A stretch of 56,952 nt of DNA, from assembly GCA_022486815.1 (NCBI GenBank), contig JAKVJW010000016.1, positions 1-56,952 on the forward strand. Reading direction: 5' to 3'. This DNA comes from Prevotella sp. Its GTDB lineage: Bacteria > Bacteroidota > Bacteroidia > Bacteroidales > Bacteroidaceae. The translations under genes were made by a program, and so were the position numbers. Within the stretch, counting starts at the first letter, position 1. Each line of letters starts with the position of its first letter. A model generated the notes under the pieces. The model was given only the letters and a program-made list of their open reading frames with translations. It made no database searches and was not told the origin of the DNA. Below are positions 9,249 through 19,161 of this stretch, one piece after another.

Positions 9249-10634
9249 ATGAAAAAGATTTTTTTAAATATAGGCATGCTGCTGGTAGTCCTGTTTGCTT
9301 TTTCCTGCTGCAGCGACTCGAATATTTCCGATTTGAAGCTTGATGGCAACTGTTCGGTAACAGCAATTACTCTTGATGGTTATAAGGGTACGATGGATAT
9401 AGCAAGTCGTTCCATTACCGTCAATATCCCGGAAACATATCCTGATACATTGATGAAAGTTACTAAGTTAGAACTTAGTAATGGCGCGACCAGTAATCTT
9501 CTCAATGGTGATAAACTCAATATGTCAGCTCCTCATGTTATTCATGTCACCAATGGTAATCTGTACCTTGACTGGACATTGGTAGTGAAGCAAGATAAGG
9601 CAAATATCACCTCATTTAAAGTCAATGGTCTTTATACGGGTATTATCAATGAGCAGAATAAAACGATTTCTGTGACTGTTCCTGAAAGTGAAGATGTAAC
9701 ATCACTTGTACCGGAAATTACTTGTAGTGATGGAGCAGTAATCTCTCCGGCTGGGGATATTGCTACAGATTTCACACATCCTGTTGTATATACGGTAACC
9801 AATAATACAGCTGTCAGCAAATACAGGGTAACGGTAACTCCAATAGGAAAGCCTTCTGCTATTTTCGTAGGTCTGCCGACAACTATGGATGGTTTGAACA
9901 TTGAAGAACTGACAGCCTGTAAATGGATGTTGCAAAATATTCCTAATTCTATCTATGTCTCTTTTGATGATATCAAAAATGGAAATATTGATCTGAGTAA
10001 ATGCAAGGTAATCTGGTGGCACTATCATGTAGATGGTGGGGTGGATGGCAAAGCTGCTTTTGAGAAAGATGCACCTGAAGCTATTAATGCTGTAGTAAAA
10101 CTGAGAGATTATTATAAGAATGGCGGAAGTTTTCTTTTTACCCGTTATGCGACGAATATGCCAGCCGAACTGGGAGCTGTAGCTAATGATGCCTGTCCAA
10201 ATAATTGTTGGGGAGAAAATGAGAATGCTGCCGAAACTGTATCCAGCCCATGGAGTTTCTTTATTACCGGACATACGAAACATGCTTTATTCCAGAATCT
10301 TGTAATGAATAGCAGTGAGCCAACAGCCGTGTATACTTGTGATGCTGGTTATCGTATTACGAATTCTACGGCGCAGTGGCATATTGGCAATGACTGGGGC
10401 GGTTATGCTGACTATACAGCATGGCGTAATGATACAGGTGGTTTGGATCTTGCCTATGGTGGTGATGGTGCCATTGTGATATGGGAATTTCCTGCTACTG
10501 GCAGTAAAGGTGATATTCTATGTATCGGCTCAGGTTGCTATGACTGGTATAGCCTGGATGAAGTTACGGAATATTATCATGCTAATGTTGAAAGAATGAC
10601 CCTCAATGCATTCAATTATCTGATGAATAAGTAA
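9249..10634 (+). CDS. Surface lipoprotein, DUF4960 type, probable fructan-binding
   Basis: A 461-residue lipoprotein with a Cys-containing signal end (FAFSCCSDSN). Residues about 30-195 hold two immunoglobulin-like DUF5018-type segments (VTAITLDGYKG and ITSFKVNGLYTG begin them). The C-terminal half (about 205-460) matches the DUF4960 region of the levan locus protein BT1761, with VIWWHYHVDGG and GGSFLFTRYAT. It occupies the SusE-like position between susD and the surface GH32. BT1761 is reported to bind levan at the cell surface, so a glycan-binding role is inferred. No catalytic residues were recognised. Assignment to DUF4960 is from memory of the family and should be checked by profile search. 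Confidence 0.8.
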   Translation: MKKIFLNIGMLLVVLFAFSCCSDSNISDLKLDGNCSVTAITLDGYKGTMDIASRSITVNIPETYPDTLMKVTKLELSNGATSNLLNGDKLNMSAPHVIHVTNGNLYLDWTLVVKQDKANITSFKVNGLYTGIINEQNKTISVTVPESEDVTSLVPEITCSDGAVISPAGDIATDFTHPVVYTVTNNTAVSKYRVTVTPIGKPSAIFVGLPTTMDGLNIEELTACKWMLQNIPNSIYVSFDDIKNGNIDLSKCKVIWWHYHVDGGVDGKAAFEKDAPEAINAVVKLRDYYKNGGSFLFTRYATNMPAELGAVANDACPNNCWGENENAAETVSSPWSFFITGHTKHALFQNLVMNSSEPTAVYTCDAGYRITNSTAQWHIGNDWGGYADYTAWRNDTGGLDLAYGGDGAIVIWEFPATGSKGDILCIGSGCYDWYSLDEVTEYYHANVERMTLNAFNYLMNK

Positions 10635-10651
10635 TTTTTTAAAAGAAGAGT

Positions 10652-12250
10652 ATGAAAACGATGATATATTCATTTATTCTTGCTGTTTGTCTGGCTATAC
10701 CAATGGTTAGCTGTAGTGATGATCAAACAGAGACAGAGCAGAAAGACTGGGATACCACAACTTATTATTTTGCTTCTTCTGATGAACAAAAGCAAGATAC
10801 TTATTACAAACCTTATGACGGCAATGTGGGAGATCCGATGCCGTTTTATGATCCTGTAGCAGGAAATTTTAAAATATTGTATCTTCAGAACTATATAACT
10901 AACCCTACTGGTACTTATCATCCTATCTGGGGACTTAGCACCAGTAATGCTGCTAATTACTCATCGTTGGGAGAGTTGATTCCATGTGGCGGCATCAAGG
11001 AACAGGATGCAGCCCTTGGAACGGGTTCTACAATATATAACCCTTCGGACAAACTTTATTATACTTTTTATACTGGAAATAAATATCAGCCTACTTCTTC
11101 AGAGAATGGGCAGGTGGTAATGATGGCCACATCGTCTGATTTTAAAACATGGACAAAAATCCGTACTTTCTACCTGAAAGGTGATGCTTATGGATATAGT
11201 AAAAATGATTTTCGTGATCCTTTTGTCTTCAAAGGTGATGACGGATTTTACCACATGCTCGTTTCTACCTATTCTGGAAATAAGGGTGTGTTAGCGGAGT
11301 TCACGTCCAGTGATTTGAAGACATGGAGTCATAAAGGTGTTTTTATGTCTATGATGTGGGATCGTTTTTATGAATGCCCTGACATATTTAAAATGGGAGA
11401 CTGGTGGTATTTAGTGTATAGTGAAAAGCATGCTGCTATACGTCGTGTACAGTATTTCAAAGGGAAAACCCTTGATGATTTGAAGTCTTGTACTGCTAAT
11501 GACGCTGGCATTTGGCCAGATAACCATGAAGGATTCCTGGATAGCCGTGGGTTTTATGCAGGAAAGACTGCCAGTGATGGTACCAATCGTTATATATGGG
11601 GGTGGTGTCCGACGCGCTCTGGTAAAGATAATACGGTTGTAGGAGCTTATCCTAATGAACCTGAATGGGGTGGCAACCTGGTAGCTCACCGTCTTATTCA
11701 GCATAGTGATGGTTCTTTGACACTAGGTGAAGTGGAAGGTATACGAAATAAATATACGAAAAGTATAACGGTGGAGAAGAAGGCTCAAAGCAGCAGTGGT
11801 GTCACTGCCAGTGCTAATGATTATACGATGAGTGGTGATAGTTATGTGCTTTTCAATCGTCTTGGATTTCATAATAAAATATCGTTTACTGTCAAAACTG
11901 CTGGAAATACCGATAAGTTTGGTGTTTCTCTGGTTCGTGGTTCCGACTCAAAAAAATATTATTCTATGATTATCAATCCGGAAAACGATGCTACTCGAAA
12001 AGTGAATTTTGAACAGGAGGGAGCAGATGGTATTGGTTTTATCGATGGTATTGATGGTTACGTATTCAATCGTCCTGAAGATAATACTTATAATGTCACT
12101 ATCTATACCGATAATAGTGTTTGTGTGATGTACATCAATGATATATGCAGTTATACCAATCGTATTTATGGCATTCAGAAGAACTGTTGGTCAATCAATG
12201 ATTATGGTGGGAATATCAAGGTGAGTAATGTGAAAGTGAGTGAATACTAA
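10652..12250 (+). CDS. Surface GH32, endo-levanase type
   Basis: A 532-residue family 32 glycoside hydrolase lipoprotein (lipobox MVSC, Cys 21). The five-bladed propeller (about 50-370) carries the three catalytic acids in diverged motifs: nucleophile Asp 67 in FYDPVAGNF (replacing WMNDPNG), transition-state Asp 189 in FRDPF, and acid/base Glu 241 in YECPD. A beta-sandwich follows (about 380-532). The altered nucleophile motif, the lipid anchor and the position after DUF4960 match BT1760, the extracellular endo-levanase that makes oligosaccharides for the SusCD importer. Endo action on levan rather than inulin is therefore the best guess but is not proven. The gene starts 17 bases after the previous stop. 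Confidence 0.88.
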   Translation: MKTMIYSFILAVCLAIPMVSCSDDQTETEQKDWDTTTYYFASSDEQKQDTYYKPYDGNVGDPMPFYDPVAGNFKILYLQNYITNPTGTYHPIWGLSTSNAANYSSLGELIPCGGIKEQDAALGTGSTIYNPSDKLYYTFYTGNKYQPTSSENGQVVMMATSSDFKTWTKIRTFYLKGDAYGYSKNDFRDPFVFKGDDGFYHMLVSTYSGNKGVLAEFTSSDLKTWSHKGVFMSMMWDRFYECPDIFKMGDWWYLVYSEKHAAIRRVQYFKGKTLDDLKSCTANDAGIWPDNHEGFLDSRGFYAGKTASDGTNRYIWGWCPTRSGKDNTVVGAYPNEPEWGGNLVAHRLIQHSDGSLTLGEVEGIRNKYTKSITVEKKAQSSSGVTASANDYTMSGDSYVLFNRLGFHNKISFTVKTAGNTDKFGVSLVRGSDSKKYYSMIINPENDATRKVNFEQEGADGIGFIDGIDGYVFNRPEDNTYNVTIYTDNSVCVMYINDICSYTNRIYGIQKNCWSINDYGGNIKVSNVKVSEY

Positions 12251-12317
12251 ATCTGATAGGTTATTGAATATTGACAATCATTCGGATGAAAAATTATTAT
12301 TATTTTTATAAGTTATC

Positions 12318-14048
12318 ATGAAGAAGTATCTTATTTTCAGGTCTATAATGATTCTATGCTGTATGATCCTGGCTGTTGCAAACACTTTTGGGCAATCTGA
12401 TGGTGTCTCGTTTTTGAGTAGATCACATGCGATGATACGTGTACAGCAAGGTGAAAGATATATCTTGCTGCCGATAGAGGAAAAAGCAGATATGAGTAAT
12501 ATTCGTGTTCTGACTAATGATGAATTGATACAGGATATTCATGTCCGTCTGGCAGTAGATAATATTGATTACTATGTGCCGTTTGACCTTTCTCACTATC
12601 AGGGTAAAAAGGTGATCTTTGATGTTTATAATACGGGCAATGTTCGCAGCGAAGGTACTTTGAGTGGGTTTGTCTGTTGGAATACTCTGAAGTATGCCGA
12701 TGTTCTTGATTCTGCCAATCGTGAAAGATTCCGCCCGTCTTATCATCATACGCCCTTATGGGGATGGATGAATGACCCCAACGGTATGTTTTACAAGGAT
12801 GGTGAGTGGCATCTTTTCTTTCAGCATAATCCTTATGGATCTCAATGGGAAAATATGAATTGGGGACATTCTGTAAGCACTGACCTGATACATTGGACAC
12901 AACTGCCTGAAGCTATAGAGCCGGATGGACTGGGCACGATCTTTAGTGGCTCGTGCGTCGTGGACTCAGCTAATACGGCCGGGTTTGGAAAAGGTGCTGT
13001 CATTGCCTTCTATACTTCCAATGGTGAGAATCAGGTCCAGAGTATGGCTTATAGTACTGATAATGGCCGTACATTCACGAAATATCCCGGAAATCCTATT
13101 ATCACTTCTGATGTGCCTGATTTTCGTGATCCTCATGTCTTCTGGAATCAGGAAGCGGGTATATGGAATATGATCCTTGCTGCCGGACAGGAAATGCGTA
13201 TTTACTCTTCGAAAAACTTAAAAGACTGGATGTATGAGAGTAGTTTCGGACAGGGTTATGGCAGTCATGCCGGCGTCTGGGAATGCCCTGATCTGATGGA
13301 ACTGCCTGTGCGTGGTACCAATAAACATAAGTGGATGCTGATCTGCAATATTAATCCGGGAGGTCCTTCTGGAGGTTCAGCTACTCAGTATTTTGTAGGG
13401 CAGTTTGACGGTCATAAGTTTACTTGTGAATCCAAACCTGAAGTGACTAAATGGCTGGATTATGGAAAGGATCATTATGCTACTGTAACCTTTAGCAATG
13501 CTCCCGATGGACGCCATGTGGCTATGGCATGGATGAGTAATTGGCAGTATGGCAATCAGGTTCCGACGAAGCAGTATCGATCAGCAAATTCCATTCCTTG
13601 TGATCTGGGACTCTATGAATATGATGGAGAGACTTATGCAAGTGTTACACCTTCGAGAGAATTGTTTAACCTCCGTGGAAAAGTGATAAGCAGGCCTTCA
13701 TCGAGTTGTGAGATCCTGGCTACACTGAAAGGAAGTTGTACATTTACATTGGACAATGACAAAGGGGAATATGTACGACTTGCTTATGATGCCAAGGCTA
13801 AAACATTTTCTATGGACCGCCGGAAAAGTGGTGACACCTCATTCAGTGAGTTATTTCCTGTGAAGACAACAGCACCTGTAAATGGCAAAATCAATCGGCT
13901 TCGTGTTTTTATTGACCACTCCAGCGTAGAAGCTTTTGATGCTGATGGGAAAATGTCAATGACTAATCTGGTGTTTCCGTCTGTTCCTTACAATAAGCTT
14001 AGTGTAAAAGGGAAGGTCAAAATTACGATATATTCATTGAATAAATAA
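12318..14048 (+). CDS. Periplasmic GH32 exo-fructosidase
   Basis: A 576-residue family 32 enzyme with a type I signal peptide (ANTFGQ, about residue 26), so probably periplasmic. An N-terminal beta domain of the DUF4980 kind (about 28-125) precedes the canonical catalytic propeller: Asp 153 in WMNDPNG, Asp 271 in RDP and Glu 322 in ECPD. The C-terminal beta-sandwich (about 440-576) includes the usual RVFIDHSSVEAF motif. It should trim imported fructo-oligosaccharides to fructose, which is also the likely ligand of the sensor domain at 1498-4155. The gap to the preceding gene is 67 bases, the widest in the operon. Confidence 0.92.
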   Translation: MKKYLIFRSIMILCCMILAVANTFGQSDGVSFLSRSHAMIRVQQGERYILLPIEEKADMSNIRVLTNDELIQDIHVRLAVDNIDYYVPFDLSHYQGKKVIFDVYNTGNVRSEGTLSGFVCWNTLKYADVLDSANRERFRPSYHHTPLWGWMNDPNGMFYKDGEWHLFFQHNPYGSQWENMNWGHSVSTDLIHWTQLPEAIEPDGLGTIFSGSCVVDSANTAGFGKGAVIAFYTSNGENQVQSMAYSTDNGRTFTKYPGNPIITSDVPDFRDPHVFWNQEAGIWNMILAAGQEMRIYSSKNLKDWMYESSFGQGYGSHAGVWECPDLMELPVRGTNKHKWMLICNINPGGPSGGSATQYFVGQFDGHKFTCESKPEVTKWLDYGKDHYATVTFSNAPDGRHVAMAWMSNWQYGNQVPTKQYRSANSIPCDLGLYEYDGETYASVTPSRELFNLRGKVISRPSSSCEILATLKGSCTFTLDNDKGEYVRLAYDAKAKTFSMDRRKSGDTSFSELFPVKTTAPVNGKINRLRVFIDHSSVEAFDADGKMSMTNLVFPSVPYNKLSVKGKVKITIYSLNK

Positions 14049-14068
14049 AAGATATCTGATTTTTAATT

Positions 14069-15241
14069 ATGAAAAAATATAAAAAAACAGCCCTTATGCC
14101 GGTGATGTTATGCTTTTTTGCAATGGGTTTCGTTGATCTGGTTGGCATAGCATCCAATTATGTAAAAGAAGATTTGAACCTGACGGATAAGGTAGCTAAT
14201 ATCTTTCCTTCTCTGGTATTCTTTTGGTTCTTGATATTCTCGGTTCCTACAGGGGTGTTGATGAATAAAATTGGAAGGAAAAAAACGGTGTTATTGTCTC
14301 TTTATGTCACAATATTATCATTGCTTTTGCCTCTCTTCGATAACGGCTTTGTTGTTATGTTGGTGTCTTTTTCTCTGTTAGGTATTGGTAATGCTCTCAT
14401 GCAGACATCACTTAATCCTCTGGTATCATCTGTTATTGAAGGTGACGATTTGGCCTCAACACTTACTTTCGGGCAGTTTATTAAAGCCATTGCCTCCTTT
14501 TTTGCTCCATATCTGGCAATGTGGGGAGCAACTTCAATTATTCCGAATCTAGGTTTCGGATGGAGGGTGCTTTTTCTTATATATTTCATCATTGGAGTGC
14601 TTGCCACTGTGTTGCTGTCAGTGACTCCGATAGAAAAAGAAGTAAAGAGCCATGGTGAATATTTGTCAGTAGGACATCAGTTTAAAGCCTGTTTTAAACT
14701 TTTGGGTAAGCCGATAGTCCTATTGTCATTTATTGGTATTATGTGTCATGTGGGTATCGATGTAGGTACGAATACCACAGCGCCAAAGTTACTGATGGAG
14801 CGATTGGGGATGAATCTAAATGATGCTGCTTTTGCCACATCTTTATATTTTATTTTTCGTACCATAGGATGTCTCACAGGCTCCTTTTTCCTTCGCGTGA
14901 TGAAGCATAGGTCATTTTTTATCATCAGTGTTACGATGATAGCATTATCGATGATTGGTATGTTTGCCGGTACATCCAGAATCGTACTTTATTCAGCTAT
15001 TGCCTTGGTTGGATATGGTAATTCGAATGTCTTTTCTATGGTTTATACACAGGCACTCCTTTCTGTTCCCGACAAGAAGAATGAAATAAGCGGACTAATG
15101 ATCATGGGCCTTTTTGGTGGAACGATATTTCCCCTTATTATGGGCTTTGCCAGTGATGCTGTAGGGCAGGCTGGGGCTGTTGCTGTAATGGCAGTAGGTG
15201 TCATTTATTTAATCACATATATCAAAAACGTAAAATATTAA
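14069..15241 (+). CDS. MFS sugar permease (fructose importer)
   Basis: A 390-residue inner membrane carrier of the major facilitator superfamily, FHS-like subgroup, with about 12 hydrophobic helices. Typical features are the loop after helix 2 (MNKIGRKKT) and the helix-4 stretch GIGNALMQTSLNPLVSS. It lies 20 bases after the exo-fructosidase and 7 bases before the fructokinase, so fructose uptake into the cytoplasm is the natural role, as for BT1758. Substrate is inferred from neighbours only. Length is slightly short for an MFS carrier but all segments seem present. Confidence 0.88.
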   Translation: MKKYKKTALMPVMLCFFAMGFVDLVGIASNYVKEDLNLTDKVANIFPSLVFFWFLIFSVPTGVLMNKIGRKKTVLLSLYVTILSLLLPLFDNGFVVMLVSFSLLGIGNALMQTSLNPLVSSVIEGDDLASTLTFGQFIKAIASFFAPYLAMWGATSIIPNLGFGWRVLFLIYFIIGVLATVLLSVTPIEKEVKSHGEYLSVGHQFKACFKLLGKPIVLLSFIGIMCHVGIDVGTNTTAPKLLMERLGMNLNDAAFATSLYFIFRTIGCLTGSFFLRVMKHRSFFIISVTMIALSMIGMFAGTSRIVLYSAIALVGYGNSNVFSMVYTQALLSVPDKKNEISGLMIMGLFGGTIFPLIMGFASDAVGQAGAVAVMAVGVIYLITYIKNVKY

Positions 15242-15248
15242 ATCAGAT

Positions 15249-16133
15249 ATGAATAAGGTAGTAGTTGGTATTGGAGAAGCTTTGTGGGATGTTTTTCCAG
15301 AAGGTAAAAAATTAGGCGGAGCACCCGCAAATTTTGCATTTCATGTCTCTCAGTTTGGGCTGGATGCATTGGCAGTCAGTGCAGTAGGGAAAGATCCGTT
15401 AGGTGATGAGACATTGGCTGAATTTGACAGGAAAAAACTTCATTATATGATGCCTCGTGTAGATTATCCTACGGGTATGGTACAGGTAACACTGGATGAA
15501 AGGGGTGTTCCTTCATACGATATTAAAACGGATGTAGCATGGGATAATATCCCGTTTAATGGTGAGATGAAAGAAATAGCCCGACAATGTTGTGCCGTAT
15601 GTTTTGGCTCACTGGCTCAGCGTAATGATACTTCCAGACAAACCATCAGGAAGTTTCTGAATGCTATGCCTAAAGGTAGTCTGAAAATATTCGATATTAA
15701 CCTGCGTCAGAATTTCTATTCGAAGGAAATCATTAAGGATTCGTTGAAAGTCTGTAATATTCTGAAGATTAATGATGAAGAATTGGTCGCTCTTGGCCGT
15801 ATTTTCGGCTATTCAGGACTGGATATAGAAAATAAGTGTTGGCTTATCTTAGGCAAGTATGATCTGGATATGCTGGTTTTGACATGTGGAGTGAACGGCA
15901 GTTACGTGTTCACTCGCGGAACCATGTCTTTCCTTGAAACACCACAAGTAAAAGTTGCTGACACGGTAGGAGCAGGAGATTCATTTACCGGTAGTTTTGC
16001 AGCTGCAATACTTCATGGAATGTCTGTGTCTGAGGCTCATAAACTGGCAGTTGATGCCAGTGCGTATGTATGTACTCAAGATGGGGCAATGCCTTCATTA
16101 CCGGAAAAACTTGTTGAAAGAGTGGGGGCGTAA
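15249..16133 (+). CDS. Fructokinase, PfkB family
   Basis: A 294-residue cytoplasmic ribokinase/PfkB-family kinase that should phosphorylate fructose with ATP. The first signature GGAPANFAFHVSQFG (about 24-38) and the second DTVGAGDSFTG (about 238-248, catalytic Asp in GAGD) are intact. It ends the fructan operon, 7 bases after the permease, and corresponds to BT1757. No clear terminator follows; a 199-base gap leads to the GH31 gene with its own promoter. Other PfkB substrates are possible but the context strongly favours fructose. Confidence 0.93.
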   Translation: MNKVVVGIGEALWDVFPEGKKLGGAPANFAFHVSQFGLDALAVSAVGKDPLGDETLAEFDRKKLHYMMPRVDYPTGMVQVTLDERGVPSYDIKTDVAWDNIPFNGEMKEIARQCCAVCFGSLAQRNDTSRQTIRKFLNAMPKGSLKIFDINLRQNFYSKEIIKDSLKVCNILKINDEELVALGRIFGYSGLDIENKCWLILGKYDLDMLVLTCGVNGSYVFTRGTMSFLETPQVKVADTVGAGDSFTGSFAAAILHGMSVSEAHKLAVDASAYVCTQDGAMPSLPEKLVERVGA

Positions 16134-16271
16134 TAAGGGTTGAATCTATAGCAGATGGTAGAGGTAGTTGTTTGGGAAAGTTAAAAAGAAGAACCCACTA
16201 TTACAGACATAAAATGTTATTCTGTTCGTGTAATTAAATAAAATAATGTAGCTTGGTATCAGAAAATCTTT

Positions 16272-16299
16272 TACCTTTGTAGTTCTGTATAGAGAACTA
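16272..16299 (+). promoter_or_regulatory. Promoter and start-site hairpin of the GH31 gene
   Basis: TACCTTTG (16272-16279) is a perfect -7 element; a TTG at 16253-16255 gives a short spacer of 16. Directly downstream, TAGTTCT (16280-16286) and AGAACTA (16293-16299) form a perfect inverted repeat with a six-base loop. Because it spans the predicted start (about 16284) it could be an operator or a 5-prime mRNA hairpin. Confidence 0.55.
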
Positions 16300-16332
16300 A
16301 CCAATAGCTATTTATCATAAAAATTACGTTTC

Positions 16333-18849
16333 ATGAAGAAAACATTATTTGTTTGCCTTATTTTGTTGATTTCAACCGGAAGAGTTTTTTCACAGGAATT
16401 GTCTAATGTAGCTTATAAGGACAATTCCGTGAGATTTACTGTGATTTCCGACGGAACATTACGTATGGAATTTTCTCCAAACGGGAAATTTACTGACAAT
16501 CGATCGTTTGTAGCCGTGGACCGGCAATACCCGTCAGTGAGGTACAGGGTGAAACAGAATAAAAGCAAGGTGGTTATCCAGACGGGTGATCTGACCCTGA
16601 CCTATAAGAAGAACAGTGGAAGGTTCATCCCGTCCAATTTATCTGTGGTTTCTTCCAAAAAAACTTATAAGTTTTCTTGGAAGCCGGGGATGAAGAATAC
16701 TGGAAATTTAAAGGGGACATACCGTACTCTGGATGGCTGTGACGGGAACATTCATGACGGAAAGCCCCTGCCTCTTGAAGACGGACTGCTTTCTACGGAT
16801 GGCTGGACCCTGATAGATGATTCGAAGGACTTCCTGTTTGATAACTCCAGCTGGCCCTGGGTGGAAAAGCGTAAGGGTGGTGATGTACAGGACTGGTATT
16901 TCATGGCCTACGGCCATAACTACAAAAAGGCGTTGAAAGACTTCACCCTTTTTGCAGGAAAAGTTCCCATGCCACCTAAATATGCCTTTGGTTACTGGTG
17001 GTCTCGCTACTGGAGCTATTCCGATGATGAACTCCGGGACGTGATCAGTAAGTTTAAGACCTATAACATCCCTCTGGATGTGCTGGTGATCGATATGGAC
17101 TGGCATTATACAGAGCAGGGCAAAGGCGGCTGGACAGGATGGACGTGGAACCGCAGACTGTTCCCGGATCCGACGAAACTGTTGGACTACCTCCATTCCA
17201 ATCAGCTGGACGTAACTCTCAACCTGCATCCTGCAGATGGTATAGCTCCTTATGAAGAACAGTATCCTGCGGTAGCCCGGGACATGGGGGTGGATCCGTC
17301 ATTGAAACAGACTATCCACTGGGTGGCATCTGACAAGAAACTGATGAATACCGTTTTCAAGGATATTCTTGACCCGATGCATCGTCAGGGCGTGAGTTTC
17401 TGGTGGCTGGACTGGCAGCAGTGGCCTTATGACAAGATGGTGGACAGCCTGAGCAATACCTGGTGGCTGAACTATGTATTCTTTACCCACATGCAGCGAG
17501 AAGGTCAGGACCGTCCGATGCTTTACCACCGCTGGGGCGGACTGGGGAACCATCGCTATCAGATAGGATTCTCCGGTGATACCAGAATTTCATGGAAGTC
17601 ACTTGATTACCAGCCCTACTTCAATTCTACAGCCTCTAATGTGCTTTATGGTTACTGGAGTCATGACATTGGTGGCCACATGGGGGCAGACCATATCAAT
17701 CCGGAGTTGTTTGCCCGGTGGATGCAGTTTGGGGCGGTAAGCCCGATCATGCGTACGCATACGACCAAGAACGGCAACCTGCGTAAGGAGCCTTGGGTAT
17801 TCAACGATACGATCTTCAATGTGCTTCGTAATACGATCATCCAGCGTTACAAGATGAATCCTTACATTTATACCATGGCGAGAAAGACCTACGATACGGG
17901 TGTATCCCTCTGCCGTCCGATGTATTATGATTATCCTGAGAACAGGGAAGCATACGACTTCAAGGATGAGTATATGTTCGGTGATGATATGCTGATTGCG
18001 CCCATCACAGCACCGATGAAGGATGGATATGCTGAGCAGAAAGTATGGTTACCTGCCGGTAATGACTGGTATGAATGGGAAACAGGCACTCTTCTGAAGG
18101 GTGGACAGACTGTGACCCGCTATTTTAAGATTGATGAATATCCTATCTATATCAAGGCTGGAGCGATACTGCCTTTTCTGGGGCGCGTGAAGAATCTGAA
18201 GGGCCTGGATGACAATATTTATGTCAATATTTTCCCCGGAGCAAAAGAGGGATCATTCTCACTTTATGAGGATAATGGTAATGATAAGGACTATGCCACA
18301 GATTATGCACGTATTCCCCTGAACTATCGTTACAATGGCAACCAACTTACTGTGACCATCGGTGCTCGCAAGGGACAGTATAAGGATATGCCTTCGGAGA
18401 GACAGGTGTATGTGTGTGTCAACTGTAAGGAAGCACCTGAATGTGTAATGTGTGGTGGAGAAAAGGCAACTTATACTTATGATGGGAACAGTCTGATGCT
18501 GACCGTAAAGGTACCTGTGACCTCATGTTCGGCTGAGAAACAGATTGTCATTACCTATCCGGAAGGAACTGTTCCGGACTTGAACGGTTTTATCGGAACA
18601 TCGCGTAGATTGCGTGATGCAGTAGTAGGCATGAAATATAAGGATGCAGGTATTGTACTGAAAGATGGTTTGGGCACAATGGCATCTACAGGGAGAAGCA
18701 TTACTTACTATCCTGAGAAGTTTAATGTTCTTATGCAGAACTTTAATGACAATCTGAAGAATCTGCCTGCGGTTCTGAAAGACCAGAAACTGAATGATGC
18801 TGATATTAAGTGGTTCCTTCATGAAGTGCTGGGGCCTGATGAGAAATAA
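16333..18849 (+). CDS. GH31 alpha-glycosidase, exported
   Basis: An 838-residue secreted family 31 glycoside hydrolase (signal peptide ends near GRVFSQ). The N-terminal beta-sandwich (about 25-210) precedes a TIM barrel starting at PPKYAFGYWWSRYWSY, with nucleophile Asp 360 in FWWLDWQQ and probable acid/base Asp 416 in FSGDTRISW. C-terminal beta domains (about 540-700, DUF5110-like) and a short helical extension follow. Alpha-glucosidase or alpha-xylosidase activity is the usual range; substrate is not evident. It is monocistronic, with its own promoter and a terminator, so membership in the fructan locus is uncertain. The middle of the gene is much more GC-rich than its neighbours (about 58% in one 60-base sample), hinting at a different history. 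Confidence 0.9.
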   Translation: MKKTLFVCLILLISTGRVFSQELSNVAYKDNSVRFTVISDGTLRMEFSPNGKFTDNRSFVAVDRQYPSVRYRVKQNKSKVVIQTGDLTLTYKKNSGRFIPSNLSVVSSKKTYKFSWKPGMKNTGNLKGTYRTLDGCDGNIHDGKPLPLEDGLLSTDGWTLIDDSKDFLFDNSSWPWVEKRKGGDVQDWYFMAYGHNYKKALKDFTLFAGKVPMPPKYAFGYWWSRYWSYSDDELRDVISKFKTYNIPLDVLVIDMDWHYTEQGKGGWTGWTWNRRLFPDPTKLLDYLHSNQLDVTLNLHPADGIAPYEEQYPAVARDMGVDPSLKQTIHWVASDKKLMNTVFKDILDPMHRQGVSFWWLDWQQWPYDKMVDSLSNTWWLNYVFFTHMQREGQDRPMLYHRWGGLGNHRYQIGFSGDTRISWKSLDYQPYFNSTASNVLYGYWSHDIGGHMGADHINPELFARWMQFGAVSPIMRTHTTKNGNLRKEPWVFNDTIFNVLRNTIIQRYKMNPYIYTMARKTYDTGVSLCRPMYYDYPENREAYDFKDEYMFGDDMLIAPITAPMKDGYAEQKVWLPAGNDWYEWETGTLLKGGQTVTRYFKIDEYPIYIKAGAILPFLGRVKNLKGLDDNIYVNIFPGAKEGSFSLYEDNGNDKDYATDYARIPLNYRYNGNQLTVTIGARKGQYKDMPSERQVYVCVNCKEAPECVMCGGEKATYTYDGNSLMLTVKVPVTSCSAEKQIVITYPEGTVPDLNGFIGTSRRLRDAVVGMKYKDAGIVLKDGLGTMASTGRSITYYPEKFNVLMQNFNDNLKNLPAVLKDQKLNDADIKWFLHEVLGPDEK

Positions 18850-18876
18850 ATAACGGTCGTTGATGGCAGTTGAAGA

Positions 18877-18915
18877 GAAGTCCGGTCTTGAAAGAGATCG
18901 GACTTCTTTCATTTT
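18877..18915 (+). terminator. Terminator after GH31
   Basis: GAAGTCCGGTC (18877-18887) pairs with GATCGGACTTC (18896-18906) with one wobble, followed by TTTCATTTT. It ends the GH31 transcript 28 bases after its stop codon. Confidence 0.75.
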
Positions 18916-18982
18916 GGGCAAAGTAACTATCATCTGGAGGAGACCTCTTTGATATAAGAAAGGTGATGAATTTCTTCAAACG

Positions 18983-19014
18983 TTTGTGTAATTAATATAA
19001 AAACATTACCTTTG
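18983..19014 (+). promoter_or_regulatory. Promoter of the BACON/LRR lipoprotein gene
   Basis: TTTG (18983-18986), a 20-base spacer and TACCTTTG (19007-19014) make an ideal Bacteroidota promoter. Predicted start is near 19019, giving an unusually long 5-prime leader of about 143 bases before the ATG at 19162. No riboswitch fold was recognised in it. Confidence 0.75.
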
Positions 19015-19161
19015 TAAATATTTTGAATTGATAATGAGAAGGGCACTTGTTCTTCGATTTTATTTTTATAACCGCCTTATCCCATGAAGGTATAACATAA
19101 GGTTTACTACAATATACGAAGAAAATCTGACTTTGAACTTAACACAATAATACTCGCAAAG

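Noticed and set aside
10670..12749. Overlapping minus-strand ORFs within the GH32 genes
   Set aside because: They lie opposite well-conserved enzymes, have no start signals and no recognisable domains.
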